This document shows positions 53,501 to 61,124 of a DNA stretch of 64,000 nucleotides, piece by piece; positions within the stretch are counted from its first letter, which is position 1, and each line of letters opens with the position of its first letter. This DNA comes from Pontiella desulfatans (GTDB lineage: Bacteria; Verrucomicrobiota; Kiritimatiellia; Kiritimatiellales; Pontiellaceae): positions 788,330 to 852,329 of the forward strand of contig NZ_CAAHFG010000004.1 in assembly GCF_900890425.1 (NCBI RefSeq), given 5' to 3'. Made by a program: the position numbers and the translations under genes. The notes below the pieces were generated by a model, which was not told where the DNA came from, made no database searches, and worked only from the letters and a program-made list of their open reading frames with translations.

Positions 53501-54985
53501 CTTGGTTTCGATGCGCTAACGCTGACCAATAGCGAACTATATGGCAACGGCTCCCTGGATGCGTCGTCGTTCGATACCGTTGGTATGTCCGGTGGAGTGA
53601 TCAATCCCTCCGGCGAGGAAGAATATTTCTCCTTGTCATTCGGAACGCTCGAAATCGGCGGCGATGTCCAGTTTGACGATACGGAGTATTATGCCGAGAT
53701 CGCCATTGTGCAGGAGGATGTCCGACACGACCAGTTGGTGCTCAGCGGTTCCAACAGCGTGGATCTTTCCGGGATCGACCTGGAGGTCTATGTGCCCAAC
53801 TCGTTACCCGATACCAACATTGTCATCCTGGCGGCCGATGGCGGGTTCGGCGGTTCCGAGTTTGGTTCAACCAACATTGTCGACCGCATGTTGCTGTTCG
53901 ATGCCGCATTGGTGCTCGACGATGCCGGCACCGCAAGCATCCGCACGGAAGCCAACGGCACCAAGTTTAGTTCGGCGCTCGACTTTGCGGGATCGGAAGG
54001 CATCCGCGCGGGCTACGGCGCCATGAAAAACGCGGTGTTCGCGCGCACCAAGCAGCTCCGCCGCAACCTGGTTTCGACCGCCCATTCGCTTCCGCACGAG
54101 GTCTATCTCATGACCCAGACCAATGCCGCCCCGACCGGTGCGGAGGGCCCCGGCGACCAAAACACGGTCTTCGACATGCATGTCTGGATGCAATACTTCA
54201 ACGGCCAGGGCGTCTACGATGCCCAGGGCAATTCCTACGGCTTCGACCTCAACAATGGCGGAACCGTCATCGGGGCCGACCGCCTGTTCGGCGATGACCT
54301 GACCGTGGGCTTCAACTACACCTATGCCCGCTCCGATGCGCAGACCACCAACCTCGACTCCGTCAATACGGAAACCTATTGGCTCGGCGCCTATGGCGAA
54401 TGGGTTGGGGAGAACGGACTCTATGTGGACTCGCTGGCAGCCATGGGCTTCTCGAACTACGACTCCATCCGTCGCGAGGATAACTACGAGGGCACGGCCT
54501 CCTATAAGGGCAACAACATTGGAGCCTATGCCGACGTGGGGCAATACTACTACTATAAAAACCTGGCCCTCTCTCCCTATGTCGGCCTGCACTTCCTGCG
54601 GGTGGTGGCGAAAGAGCACACCGAAACCGAAGCGGAGAGCAGCGAACTGACGGTGCACGAATCCGAGCGCAACTGGCTCGAGTCCGCCGTGGGCCTCAAA
54701 GGCCGCTACCGTTTCGATACGCGCTACGGGCGCTTCCAGACCACCGGCTATGCCGAATGGACGCACGACTTCCTTAACGAGGATGTCTACTCCACCCTTT
54801 CGGCGGACCGGCTGCCCCCGGTCGACATGGCCCGCATCTCGCCGGATTCGGACATGTTCAACGCCGGCGTCGGCGTCAGCTGGATCTGCACCGACTACAT
54901 GGAAATCGGCGTCGGCTACAACGGGCGCTATAGCGGCCTCTACAAGGAACACACCGGCTCGCTCATGCTCGATATCATGTTCTAG
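50564..54985 (+). CDS. Autotransporter with T5SS/PEP-CTERM-type repeats
   Basis: 1473 aa from ATG 50564 behind GGGAG. Signal peptide (MTRIFLLSAALLVGAATALA). The passenger (about 21-1190) is a beta-helix of Gly/Ser/Asn-rich repeats such as LVVGxGSxNSxLxITNGAxV...GYIGWGS, resembling the T5SS/PEP-CTERM-associated repeat family; several blocks (LTLDGGxWxTGTDxLVVGxGS) recur four or five times. The C-terminal 280 residues form a type V barrel ending in SLMLDIMF with terminal Phe. Predicted surface-displayed or released adhesin-like protein. GltS follows 78 nt later. Confidence 0.92.
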   Translation: MTRIFLLSAALLVGAATALAYTNVLDNGAYQSVTNVWSIPGEDLVVGSSTSSNLMEIVDGGHVTSARGILGRDSSAWVNYVYVEGSDASWTMAGDLFVGDSGSSNYLEISSGGVVSNANAHVGGGGSTAYNEVAVSGSGSEWHNAGILSIGSGTSNLVGVTSGGLVVAEGLQVGSGSGGFSLYSGGTFRVGDLDAGMDGFNWFGTGSLVITNELTGMVVSNNFNYLDGGKSLTLDGGTWATDTNQLVVGPGSAANLSTTNGGWVLVGEAQTNGAAGGIIVASTNGAELVVDNGSLVESDTLILGQGDATGMASVTNGGVVKIGELEIEDGSAFSIDRDGTLFMADGFDFDPQTNLNWSAGGQLTVGGTLTKSNGLEGTERTLTLQGGDWTLGGQSVVSGTNNQFNVAEGSAFASTNGTVSGLGNAVLVQGAGALWSNEGALTVGGSNNSVTVQSGGRVETEGLDIQDDNDFNLSSGGTLAMTGDFDVSVHSNLNWNSGGNLSVAGDLTGMTSVSNTTVGYTTYLNGGRDLTLDGGQWTNGTDHLIVGYGSSNSDLAITNGAVVENANGYIGWGSASSANSVLVAGGGSAWKNNGGTLKIGANSSSDSSLVVSNNAWVFVGEASTNAPGGGMLVASTNGASFIVADGSATVEETLYLGLDTNTTGTATIQSGGTLSVGALEMADGSFLDLLKGGTFAIGADFNLGDYTTNEFVWGEGAALSVGGTLTGLATTNLAMGGATNLYTYLGGSRDLILDSGTGYLDAGNLVVGLGADGSALTVQDGAVLDSTDTVIGWGADDGMVVVTDGGSWNNIGDVTIGYLGDDNTLAVLAGGTATIGNNLHIGGDGTSGNMASANGSNAVLDVLGDVFVGNTSEVGGNALLVDDLGTVRVGGDLTLYTSNNIELYNEGTIELMNNMVVHSNSFILGSGTNLFLGNNTTLSFNGTGIDVDGAVIFKAEGTGNKVAVNEGAFGISDTVSDQYLGFDALTLTNSELYGNGSLDASSFDTVGMSGGVINPSGEEEYFSLSFGTLEIGGDVQFDDTEYYAEIAIVQEDVRHDQLVLSGSNSVDLSGIDLEVYVPNSLPDTNIVILAADGGFGGSEFGSTNIVDRMLLFDAALVLDDAGTASIRTEANGTKFSSALDFAGSEGIRAGYGAMKNAVFARTKQLRRNLVSTAHSLPHEVYLMTQTNAAPTGAEGPGDQNTVFDMHVWMQYFNGQGVYDAQGNSYGFDLNNGGTVIGADRLFGDDLTVGFNYTYARSDAQTTNLDSVNTETYWLGAYGEWVGENGLYVDSLAAMGFSNYDSIRREDNYEGTASYKGNNIGAYADVGQYYYYKNLALSPYVGLHFLRVVAKEHTETEAESSELTVHESERNWLESAVGLKGRYRFDTRYGRFQTTGYAEWTHDFLNEDVYSTLSADRLPPVDMARISPDSDMFNAGVGVSWICTDYMEIGVGYNGRYSGLYKEHTGSLMLDIMF

Positions 54986-54989
54986 GATT

Positions 54990-55052
54990 GCCACGAAAAG
55001 GCTCAAGATGCACGAAGACCGGGATAGGCAGTACGCAATACGTACTACGCAA
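54990..55052. repeat. Repeat fragments upstream of gltS
   Basis: GCCACGAAAAGGCTCAAGATGC (54990 on) resembles one arm of the dispersed A/G-rich repeats (compare 60305). It is followed by TACGCAATACG (55032-55042), which recurs inverted at 21469-21479, upstream of the ATPase gene there. Confidence 0.4.
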
Positions 55053-55063
55053 GGAGGAGTGTA

Positions 55064-56395
55064 ATGCTTTCGTTTGGATGTTTGTGCGTGTTGCTGGGGC
55101 TGGGCTATTGGCTGCGCCGCAAGCTGGTGTTCCTGCAACGGCTCTACCTTCCCGCCAGCGTGATCGCCGGCCTGCTCGGGCTGGTCCTCTTCCAGTCGGT
55201 GGAGGTGCCCGCCGAGGTTTCCGCCGGTTGGAGCAAGCTGCCCGGCCTGCTGATCAATATTGTTTTTGCCTGCCTGTTCCTCGGCACGGCGCTGCCCACG
55301 GTTTCCAAGGTTTGGAAAAGCTCCAGCCGCCAGCTGGCCTATGGCCAGATCGTCGCCTGGGGGCAATATGCCGTCGGTTGCCTCGTTGTGCTGTTGATGC
55401 TCAAGCCCATCTTCGGCCTGCCGGACCTCTTCGCCGGCATCATGCCGGTCGGCTTCGAGGGGGGGCACGGCACCGCCGGCGGCATGGGGCCGGTGTTCGA
55501 CGAACTCGGCTTCCCGGAAATGAAGGACTACGCCCTCGCCAGCGCCACCGGCGGCATCATGGGGGCCATCCTGGTCGGCATGGGCCTGGTCAACTGGGCC
55601 GTGCGCAAAGGCCATGTGGAGAAAAAGACCGCGCCCCGTTTCGATGCCGAGGATCTCACCGGCATCATTCCCGAGGCCCATCGCCCTTCGGCCGGAAAGC
55701 TCACTGTTTCGTCCGACGTCATCGAATCGCTCACGCTGCATCTGGTGTTTGTCGGCTCCGCCATCCTGCTCGGCTGGCTGATGAAGCAGGGGTTGCTGCT
55801 CGCCGCCGCCCGGCTCCCCGGTTCCGGCAGCGACATTTTTGCCAGCTTCCCGCTCTTTCCGCTCTGCATGCTCGGGGGGGTCGTCGTCCAATGGCTGGCC
55901 GACCGCTTCGATCGGCACGAACACATGGACCATGGCCTGATGCTGCGCATCCAGAACTGCGCGCTCGATTTCCTGGTCGTCGCCGCCATCGCCACCATCC
56001 GGATCGATGTCGTTGCCCAGCAGTGGATCCCGATTGTGGTATTGATTGCCGCCGGTATCGGCTGGAACGTGCTCTGCCTGACCGTCTTCGCCCGCCGCGC
56101 CTTCAAGGATGCCTGGTTCGAGCGCGGCATTGCGGAAATGGGGCAGTCGATGGGGGTGACCGCCACCGGGCTGCTGCTCCTGCGCGTGGTCGATCCCAAC
56201 TATGAAACCGAGGCCGCCGAGGCCTTCGCCGCCAAGCAGCTGCTGCACGAGCCCTTCATGGGCGGCGGGCTCTGGACGGGCGCCGCCATTCCGTTGCTGG
56301 CCTATTGGGGCGGCTGGCGCATCCTCGGCATCGCCCTCTGCGCCATCGCCGTTTGGACGATCATGCTGGTTGTGATGAACCGCCGTATCCATTAA
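55064..56395 (+). CDS. gltS: Sodium/glutamate symporter, GltS family
   Basis: 443 aa behind AAGGAGGAG at 55051. About 11-12 membrane helices. The two re-entrant signatures GFEGGHGTAGGMG and MGQSMGVTATGLLLLRVVDP are diagnostic of GltS, which carries glutamate with Na+. The N-terminus is slightly shorter than classical members, perhaps lacking the first residues of helix 1. Its place after the autotransporter is probably incidental. Confidence 0.88.
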   Translation: MLSFGCLCVLLGLGYWLRRKLVFLQRLYLPASVIAGLLGLVLFQSVEVPAEVSAGWSKLPGLLINIVFACLFLGTALPTVSKVWKSSSRQLAYGQIVAWGQYAVGCLVVLLMLKPIFGLPDLFAGIMPVGFEGGHGTAGGMGPVFDELGFPEMKDYALASATGGIMGAILVGMGLVNWAVRKGHVEKKTAPRFDAEDLTGIIPEAHRPSAGKLTVSSDVIESLTLHLVFVGSAILLGWLMKQGLLLAAARLPGSGSDIFASFPLFPLCMLGGVVVQWLADRFDRHEHMDHGLMLRIQNCALDFLVVAAIATIRIDVVAQQWIPIVVLIAAGIGWNVLCLTVFARRAFKDAWFERGIAEMGQSMGVTATGLLLLRVVDPNYETEAAEAFAAKQLLHEPFMGGGLWTGAAIPLLAYWGGWRILGIALCAIAVWTIMLVVMNRRIH

Positions 56396-56444
56396 TCTAC
56401 ATCAACCGGATAGAGCTTTTAACCTTCAACGAGGAACAACTGAA

Positions 56445-57179
56445 ATGGGAATCAAAGAGAATTTGAACGCGAAATTCGCATTGGCGGCAATGCTGTGCCT
56501 GAATGCGTTTTCCGCCGTGGCCGCAACGGGTGAGAAAATGGAACTGGTTCCCTCCGTATGGGTGGGGTGGATGCGCGGGAATATGAATGTCCAGGGGCAG
56601 GAGGCGAAGGTGGTCCGCGCATCCGACGACTATTTCGGCGATCTGGACTACGGGTTTTCGGCCGAGCTCGTGCTTCGGAACCAGCAGATGGTGCTGCTCG
56701 GTTTGGTGGATTACATCGAAACCATCTCCTCGGAGGTAAAGGTGGGCAACGAAAAGGGAACGCTCGACTCCTCCGAGATTGTTGGCTGCATTGCCCTCGG
56801 CTATCCCCTGGGATCGGGTAAATCGACCGTGGACTTTCTTATCGGCCTTCAAACCCTTCGCCTGGACAACGACCTGAAGCTGGCTGGCGGTGATGCCTAT
56901 AGCGACGGCCCGACCGTTTATGATGTCATGTGGATGCTGCGGATCAAGCAGGAGCTGTTCAGCAATTTTTATCTGAATGTGCCCTTGGCCATCGGGGGAA
57001 CCTACTTAAGCGATTCCGAATTTGTGTATGACGCCGGAGTCCAGCTGCTCTATCAGGTAAACGGCAAAATCGATGTTCGCGCTGGGTACCGGATCACCGG
57101 GTATGATTTCAGCGAGGATGCCGACAGCACGGATTTCTACCAGCAGGGCTATACGCTGGGGGTCGGAATTATATTCTAG
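56445..57179 (+). CDS. Small outer-membrane beta-barrel protein
   Basis: 244 aa behind GAGGAAC. Signal peptide (MGIKENLNAKFALAAMLCLNAFSAVA). The body alternates amphipathic strands and turns (ELVPSVWVGWMRGNM, VDVRAGYRITGYDFSED-like) and ends with TLGVGIIF, a C-terminal Phe strand. Family not recognised; OmpW/OmpX-sized. A hairpin CCCGTCC/GGACGGG (57188-57210) follows. Confidence 0.75.
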   Translation: MGIKENLNAKFALAAMLCLNAFSAVAATGEKMELVPSVWVGWMRGNMNVQGQEAKVVRASDDYFGDLDYGFSAELVLRNQQMVLLGLVDYIETISSEVKVGNEKGTLDSSEIVGCIALGYPLGSGKSTVDFLIGLQTLRLDNDLKLAGGDAYSDGPTVYDVMWMLRIKQELFSNFYLNVPLAIGGTYLSDSEFVYDAGVQLLYQVNGKIDVRAGYRITGYDFSEDADSTDFYQQGYTLGVGIIF

Positions 57180-57187
57180 GTCCGTGT

Positions 57188-57210
57188 CCCGTCCGCCTGG
57201 AGGGGACGGG
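57188..57210 (+). terminator. Hairpin after the outer-membrane protein gene
   Basis: CCCGTCC (57188-57194) pairs with GGACGGG (57204-57210) across a 9-nt loop, 8 nt after the stop; no T-tract. Confidence 0.45.
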
Positions 57211-57281
57211 CCTCTGCAACCGCGGCATTGTGGAAAGGATCCGTTTCTAAACATTGTCCGCTCACAACCTGCGGAGCTTGT

Positions 57282-57653
57282 ATGAAGAAGATCAAATGGT
57301 TAGTCCTTCTCGCGTTTTTCGCCCTGGCCGGATGCGCCAACTATAGCGGCGACAACGGCGTTGAAAACCGTTGGCGCTCGGTCGACGCTCCGGTTTGGGA
57401 GGTTGGAAAAACGAGTGAACAGGAGGTGGTGGATGTGCTCGGCCCCCCTTCCCAGCTGATCAACCTCCAGGATCAAACGGCCTATTATTATCTCCGGGAG
57501 CACCGCGCCGGAAAGGCGCTGGTGCTGCTGCTCTATAACTGGGGCTATCAAAAACTGACCTACGACCGTGCCGTCTTTTTCTTTGATGCGCAGGGCACGT
57601 TGACCAAATATTCCTACAGCCCCGAGGCCCTGCCTTATGACGAGGCGGACTAG
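57282..57653 (+). CDS. BamE/SmpA-like lipoprotein 1
   Basis: 123 aa from ATG 57282 (GCGGAG upstream). Lipobox LAGC gives acylation at C18. VGKTSEQEVVDVLGPPSQL is the BamE/SmpA-type helix-turn found in outer-membrane lipoproteins that help barrel assembly or stabilise the envelope. The rest forms a short beta sheet (AYYYLREH, YDRAVFFFDAQGTL). Its end overlaps the next lipoprotein gene by 17 nt. Whether it works with the Bam complex is unknown. Confidence 0.75.
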   Translation: MKKIKWLVLLAFFALAGCANYSGDNGVENRWRSVDAPVWEVGKTSEQEVVDVLGPPSQLINLQDQTAYYYLREHRAGKALVLLLYNWGYQKLTYDRAVFFFDAQGTLTKYSYSPEALPYDEAD

Positions 57654-58239
57654 ATGGCCGGCCATTCTGATGGCGGCGTTGGCGGCCTCCGGCTGTTCGA
57701 CCATCTATAAACGGGTGGATCCGGGCATTTCCGACCAGGAGGTGTCGTTCAAGATCAACGAGACGCATTTCCATGAGGTGCTCGACAAAGTCGGTCCCCC
57801 CAGTCGGTTGACGGCTGCGGATGAGGGGTTTGCCTTTCTTTACGAAGACCTGCTCATCCGGGAGTTGCAGACCGGGTTGTCGGGGCGGTCAGGCTGGTGG
57901 CAGCTGATCAAATTGTCCTTTGCCAATTCAAAGCTGTTTAGGCATACGGCGGTTCTACGGTTCAGCCGCGAGGGGATTTTGTTGTCGTCCGCGATCTCGA
58001 AAAGCACCGAGGGTCTTGGAATCGCCGGTGCCATTCAGCCGGTCTTGAGCATCGTGCAGGTTGTGGACACCGCCCAGTTCGAAGACGATGCCTCCGAACC
58101 GCAGCGCTGGGGGATCGATTTGCTAAGGCCGATTCCCGTAACGCTCAACAATCCGCAATCGCTGGATTCGGGGCAGGGCGGCCTGGAGCAGAGCGGCACC
58201 ACCACCAAGATTGGCCAGCATACCCTCGAAATGCGATAG
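57637..58239 (+). CDS. BamE/SmpA-like lipoprotein 2
   Basis: 200 aa. Lipobox region AASGC gives Cys-20 as the acylated residue. INETHFHEVLDKVGPPSRLT mirrors the DVLGPPSQL motif of the preceding lipoprotein, so the two overlapping genes are likely distant duplicates. The C-terminal part adds an extended region rich in Ser and Gln. Overlap of 17 nt indicates coupled translation. Function unknown. Confidence 0.72.
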   Translation: MTRRTRWPAILMAALAASGCSTIYKRVDPGISDQEVSFKINETHFHEVLDKVGPPSRLTAADEGFAFLYEDLLIRELQTGLSGRSGWWQLIKLSFANSKLFRHTAVLRFSREGILLSSAISKSTEGLGIAGAIQPVLSIVQVVDTAQFEDDASEPQRWGIDLLRPIPVTLNNPQSLDSGQGGLEQSGTTTKIGQHTLEMR

Positions 58240-58241
58240 CC

Positions 58242-58285
58242 CATGCCACGCATCTCGCCACGGCCGTCGTGAGATGCGTGGCGTG
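58242..58285. terminator. 44-bp near-perfect loopless palindrome
   Basis: Arms of 22 nt (CATGCCACGCATCTC...) centred on ACGGCCGT, with one mismatch and two G-T pairs. It starts 3 nt after the stop at 58239. Third of a set with 43673 and 50399. The following stretch to 58360 shows nothing I can assign. Confidence 0.75.
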
Positions 58286-58375
58286 AATGGGTCTGAAAGC
58301 CTTGCAATGGCTGATTGACACCGTGGCTGTTTCGCGTATTTTTCCAAGCTCTGGAACCACAGAAGGATTTTGACT

Positions 58376-58990
58376 ATGGGCAAGAAAAACAAAGCAGAAG
58401 AACAGGAACTGAACGAAGAAGCCATTGCGGCCGAAGAAGAACTGGCCGATAAGGAAGCGGCGGAGGTTGAGGAGCTTCCCGATACGGAGATCATCGAAGA
58501 GGATGCGCCGGCACCTGTGGTTGAAGAGGAAGAGGAGTCGCTGCGCGACCAGTTCGTGCGCCTTCAGGCCGACTTCGCCAACTTCCGCAACCGCACCCAG
58601 CGCGAACGGCTGGAGCTCTACCAACGCGCCAACGAAGACCTGCTGCTCGAACTGCTCCCCGTGCTCGACCACTACGAAATGGGGCTTAAAACCGCCGAAC
58701 AGCACGATGCCGACAAAGCCGTCGTCGATGGCTTCAAGCTGGTCTACGACCAGTTCCAGAACGTGCTCGACAAATTCAACCTCAAGGCGATCGAGGCCGT
58801 GGGTGAAGTGTTCGACCCCCACAAGCACGAGGCGCTCACACATATGCCGTCGGACGAATATGCCGCCGAGACCTGCTCGAACCAGGTGCGCCGCGGCTAC
58901 CTGTTCGGCGACAAGCTCCTGCGCGCCGCGCAGGTCGTCGTCTCTTCGGGGCCAGCGGCCACCGAAGAGGACGAAAGTACGAAATCCTGA
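58376..58990 (+). CDS. grpE: GrpE nucleotide-exchange factor
   Basis: 204 aa from ATG 58376 behind AGAAGGA. A long acidic N-terminal coiled-coil (EEQELNEEAIAAEEELADKEAAE region) is followed by the conserved LRDQFVRLQADFANFRNRTQRE helix and the C-terminal beta domain (VGEVFDPHKHEALTHMPSDE, VRRGYLFGDKLLRAAQVVVS). It releases ADP from DnaK. dnaJ follows; dnaK is not in the window. Confidence 0.96.
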   Translation: MGKKNKAEEQELNEEAIAAEEELADKEAAEVEELPDTEIIEEDAPAPVVEEEEESLRDQFVRLQADFANFRNRTQRERLELYQRANEDLLLELLPVLDHYEMGLKTAEQHDADKAVVDGFKLVYDQFQNVLDKFNLKAIEAVGEVFDPHKHEALTHMPSDEYAAETCSNQVRRGYLFGDKLLRAAQVVVSSGPAATEEDESTKS

Positions 58991-59117
58991 ATCCGAAATT
59001 CTAAACAAAATGCAAATCAACAAGTCCAAAGGTTGAATACATGGTGTTTAGTGCTTCTATTTTTAACGGTTTTGAATTTGTTTCGGATTTAGATATTAGA
59101 GATTAGGATTTACCACA
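58991..59117. repeat. AT-rich inverted repeat between grpE and dnaJ
   Basis: AAATCCTGAATCCGAAATTC at the left (58981 on) is loosely mirrored by TTTCGGATTTAGATATTAG...GATTAGGATTT at the right (59080-59112). AT-rich, unlike the flanking genes. May separate the two genes' expression or be a repeat of another dispersed family. Confidence 0.4.
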
Positions 59118-60287
59118 ATGGCTGAAAAACGCGACTACTACGAAGTGCTTGGCGTTGACCGAAACGCATCGGACGACCAAATCAAAAAGGCCTACCGCAA
59201 GGTGGCCATGAAATACCACCCCGACCGCAATCCGGGCGACGCGGCGGCCGAGGAAAGCTTCAAGGAGGCCTCCGAAGCCTACGAAGTGTTGTCCGATGGC
59301 AACAAGAAGGCGCGCTACGACCAGTTTGGCCATCAGGCCTTCGCCCCCGGGGGCGGTGGGTTCGGCGGCGGCTTCGGCGGCGGCTTCCACGATGCGTCCG
59401 ATATCTTCGAACAGGTGTTCGGCGGCGGCTTCAACATCAACGACCTCTTCGGCGGGGGCGGCGGGCGCCGCCGCAGCACCGGCCCGGCCCGGGGATCCGA
59501 CCTGCGCTACGATTTGGATGTGGATTTCGAGGAAGCGGCGCTGGGATCGCGGCGCACGCTCACCCTGCCGGTGGCCGAAACCTGCGGCCGTTGTTCCGGT
59601 AGCGGCGCCGAACCCGGCACCTCCAAAAGCACCTGCCCGACCTGCGGTGGGCGCGGGCAGGTTTCCGCCGGGGGTGGATTCATCCAGTTTTCCCAAACCT
59701 GTCCCGCTTGCGGCGGTGCCGGCGAAACCATTTCCAATCCGTGCCGCGACTGCAACGGCGCGGGTAGCATCAAGCAACGCAAGACCATCAAGCTGCGCAT
59801 TCCGGCCGGCGTCGAGTCCGGTTCGCGCCAGCGCCTGCCCGGCAAGGGGGAGGCCGGTGCCCGCGGCGGCCCGGCCGGCGACCTGTTCATTGTCTTCCAC
59901 GTCCGCGACCACGAGCTTTTCAAGCGCAACGACCTCGATATCTATTGCGAGGTGCCCGTTCCGTTCCAAGTCGCCATGCTCGGCGGCGAGATCGAGGTGC
60001 CCACCATCCACGGCGGCGCCAAGCTCAAGATTCCGGCCGGCACCGAAAGCGGAAAGATTTTCCGCCTGCGCGGGCAGGGCGTGGTCGATGCCGCCCACGG
60101 CCATGGCAAGGGCGACCAGCACATCCAGGTGAAGATCGAGGTTCCCGTCCGCCTCTCCGGCAAGGAAAAGAAGGCCATGCAGGAGCTGGTTGAAAAGCTG
60201 CACGAAAACCATTTTGAGGAAACCCTCCGCATGAAAAAACAGGCGGAAAAATTCTACGAACGCAAGAAGAAGCTCGAAGCGGAGTAG
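59118..60287 (+). CDS. dnaJ: DnaJ co-chaperone
   Basis: 389 aa, full length. J domain with YHPDRN (HPD motif), a Gly/Phe-rich linker (GGGFGGGFGGGF), four zinc-binding repeats (CGRCSGSGA, CPTCGGRG, CPACGGAG, CRDCNGAG) and the two C-terminal beta domains (PGKGEAGARGGPAGDLFIVFHV). It delivers clients to DnaK and stimulates its ATPase. Confidence 0.97.
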   Translation: MAEKRDYYEVLGVDRNASDDQIKKAYRKVAMKYHPDRNPGDAAAEESFKEASEAYEVLSDGNKKARYDQFGHQAFAPGGGGFGGGFGGGFHDASDIFEQVFGGGFNINDLFGGGGGRRRSTGPARGSDLRYDLDVDFEEAALGSRRTLTLPVAETCGRCSGSGAEPGTSKSTCPTCGGRGQVSAGGGFIQFSQTCPACGGAGETISNPCRDCNGAGSIKQRKTIKLRIPAGVESGSRQRLPGKGEAGARGGPAGDLFIVFHVRDHELFKRNDLDIYCEVPVPFQVAMLGGEIEVPTIHGGAKLKIPAGTESGKIFRLRGQGVVDAAHGHGKGDQHIQVKIEVPVRLSGKEKKAMQELVEKLHENHFEETLRMKKQAEKFYERKKKLEAE

Positions 60288-60304
60288 CAAGCGAGATCGT
60301 TTAT

Positions 60305-60375
60305 GGTCACGAAGAGGCACAAGAAGCACAAAGACGAAGAATACGGTCTTCGTGTCTCTTGAACCACTTTGTGGC
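60305..60375. repeat. Dispersed inverted A/G-rich repeat, copy 4
   Basis: The left arm GGTCACGAAGAGGCACAAG... (60305-60340) is mirrored by TCTTCGTGTCTCTTGAACC...TTGTGGC (60347-60375). Fills the dnaJ-rsmE spacer. More diverged than the copies at 20149 and 31055. Confidence 0.55.
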
Positions 60376-60384
60376 AATTCATCC

Positions 60385-61098
60385 ATGAGAATCAATTCAC
60401 TAGTCGATTCCTGTGAGCTGGAGAAGGACGTTGCCGTTCTTTCTCCGGAGGAATCGCATCATCTGGCGCGGGTGCTGCGGGTTCAGGAGGGGCAGGAAAT
60501 CATCCTGTTCGATGGGCAGGGCGGCGTGGCCGAGGGCCTGATCTGCGCGGTTTCGAAAACGGCGGTTGAAGTGAACGTTTCCCGCCAGTGGAACGTTCCT
60601 CGGCCCGCAGTGGAGATCGACCTGATCCTGGCCGTGCCCAAGCCCGACCGCTGGGAGCTGGTGCTGCAGAAGGCCGTCGAGCTGGGGGCCACCGCCATCC
60701 GGCCCATCCTGACGCAGCACACCGAGTACAAATCCAACCCGAAGAAACAGGAACGCTGGGGCAAGATTGTGCTCAACGCCGCGCAGCAATGCGAAGTCCG
60801 CTGGTTGCCCAAACTCCACGGGCTAGAAAGGCTGGATGCAATCCTTCCCGCCCTCGCGGGCTACGACCTGGTTCTGGTGGGGTCGCTCTACGAAGGCGCA
60901 AAGCCCTTCCGCAACGTGGCCATGCATGGCAAAGCAAAGATTGCACTGCTGATCGGCCCCGAAGGCGACTTTTCCGAAAAGGAAGTGGAAGCCCTGGTTG
61001 AAGCCGGGGCCATCCCCGTTAGTTTCGGCGACCGCATCCTCCGCACCGAAACCGCCGCAATTTTTGGTTTAAGCGTGCTGGCCTATGAGCTACTTTAA
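60385..61098 (+). CDS. rsmE: 16S rRNA m3U1498 methyltransferase
   Basis: 237 aa from ATG 60385. PUA-like N-terminal domain (LSPEESHHLARVLRVQEGQEIILFDG) and a SPOUT knot with IALLIGPEGDFSEKEV and LGDRILRTETA-type ending (VSFGDRILRTETAAIFGL). It methylates U1498 of 16S rRNA. The ribosome site is weak. Location right after grpE-dnaJ is common in bacteria. Confidence 0.95.
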   Translation: MRINSLVDSCELEKDVAVLSPEESHHLARVLRVQEGQEIILFDGQGGVAEGLICAVSKTAVEVNVSRQWNVPRPAVEIDLILAVPKPDRWELVLQKAVELGATAIRPILTQHTEYKSNPKKQERWGKIVLNAAQQCEVRWLPKLHGLERLDAILPALAGYDLVLVGSLYEGAKPFRNVAMHGKAKIALLIGPEGDFSEKEVEALVEAGAIPVSFGDRILRTETAAIFGLSVLAYELL

Positions 61099-61124
61099 CC
61101 GCCTTGTTTTTTTAACCGGAGCAG

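Noticed and set aside
50564-54000. Repeated DNA in the autotransporter gene as a CRISPR or tandem-repeat array
   Set aside because: The repeats are degenerate at DNA level, irregularly spaced and in frame with beta-helix protein repeats.
53867-56392. About 840-codon open frame opposite the autotransporter and gltS
   Set aside because: It spans two unrelated genes on the other strand and shows no domain; GC-rich shadow.
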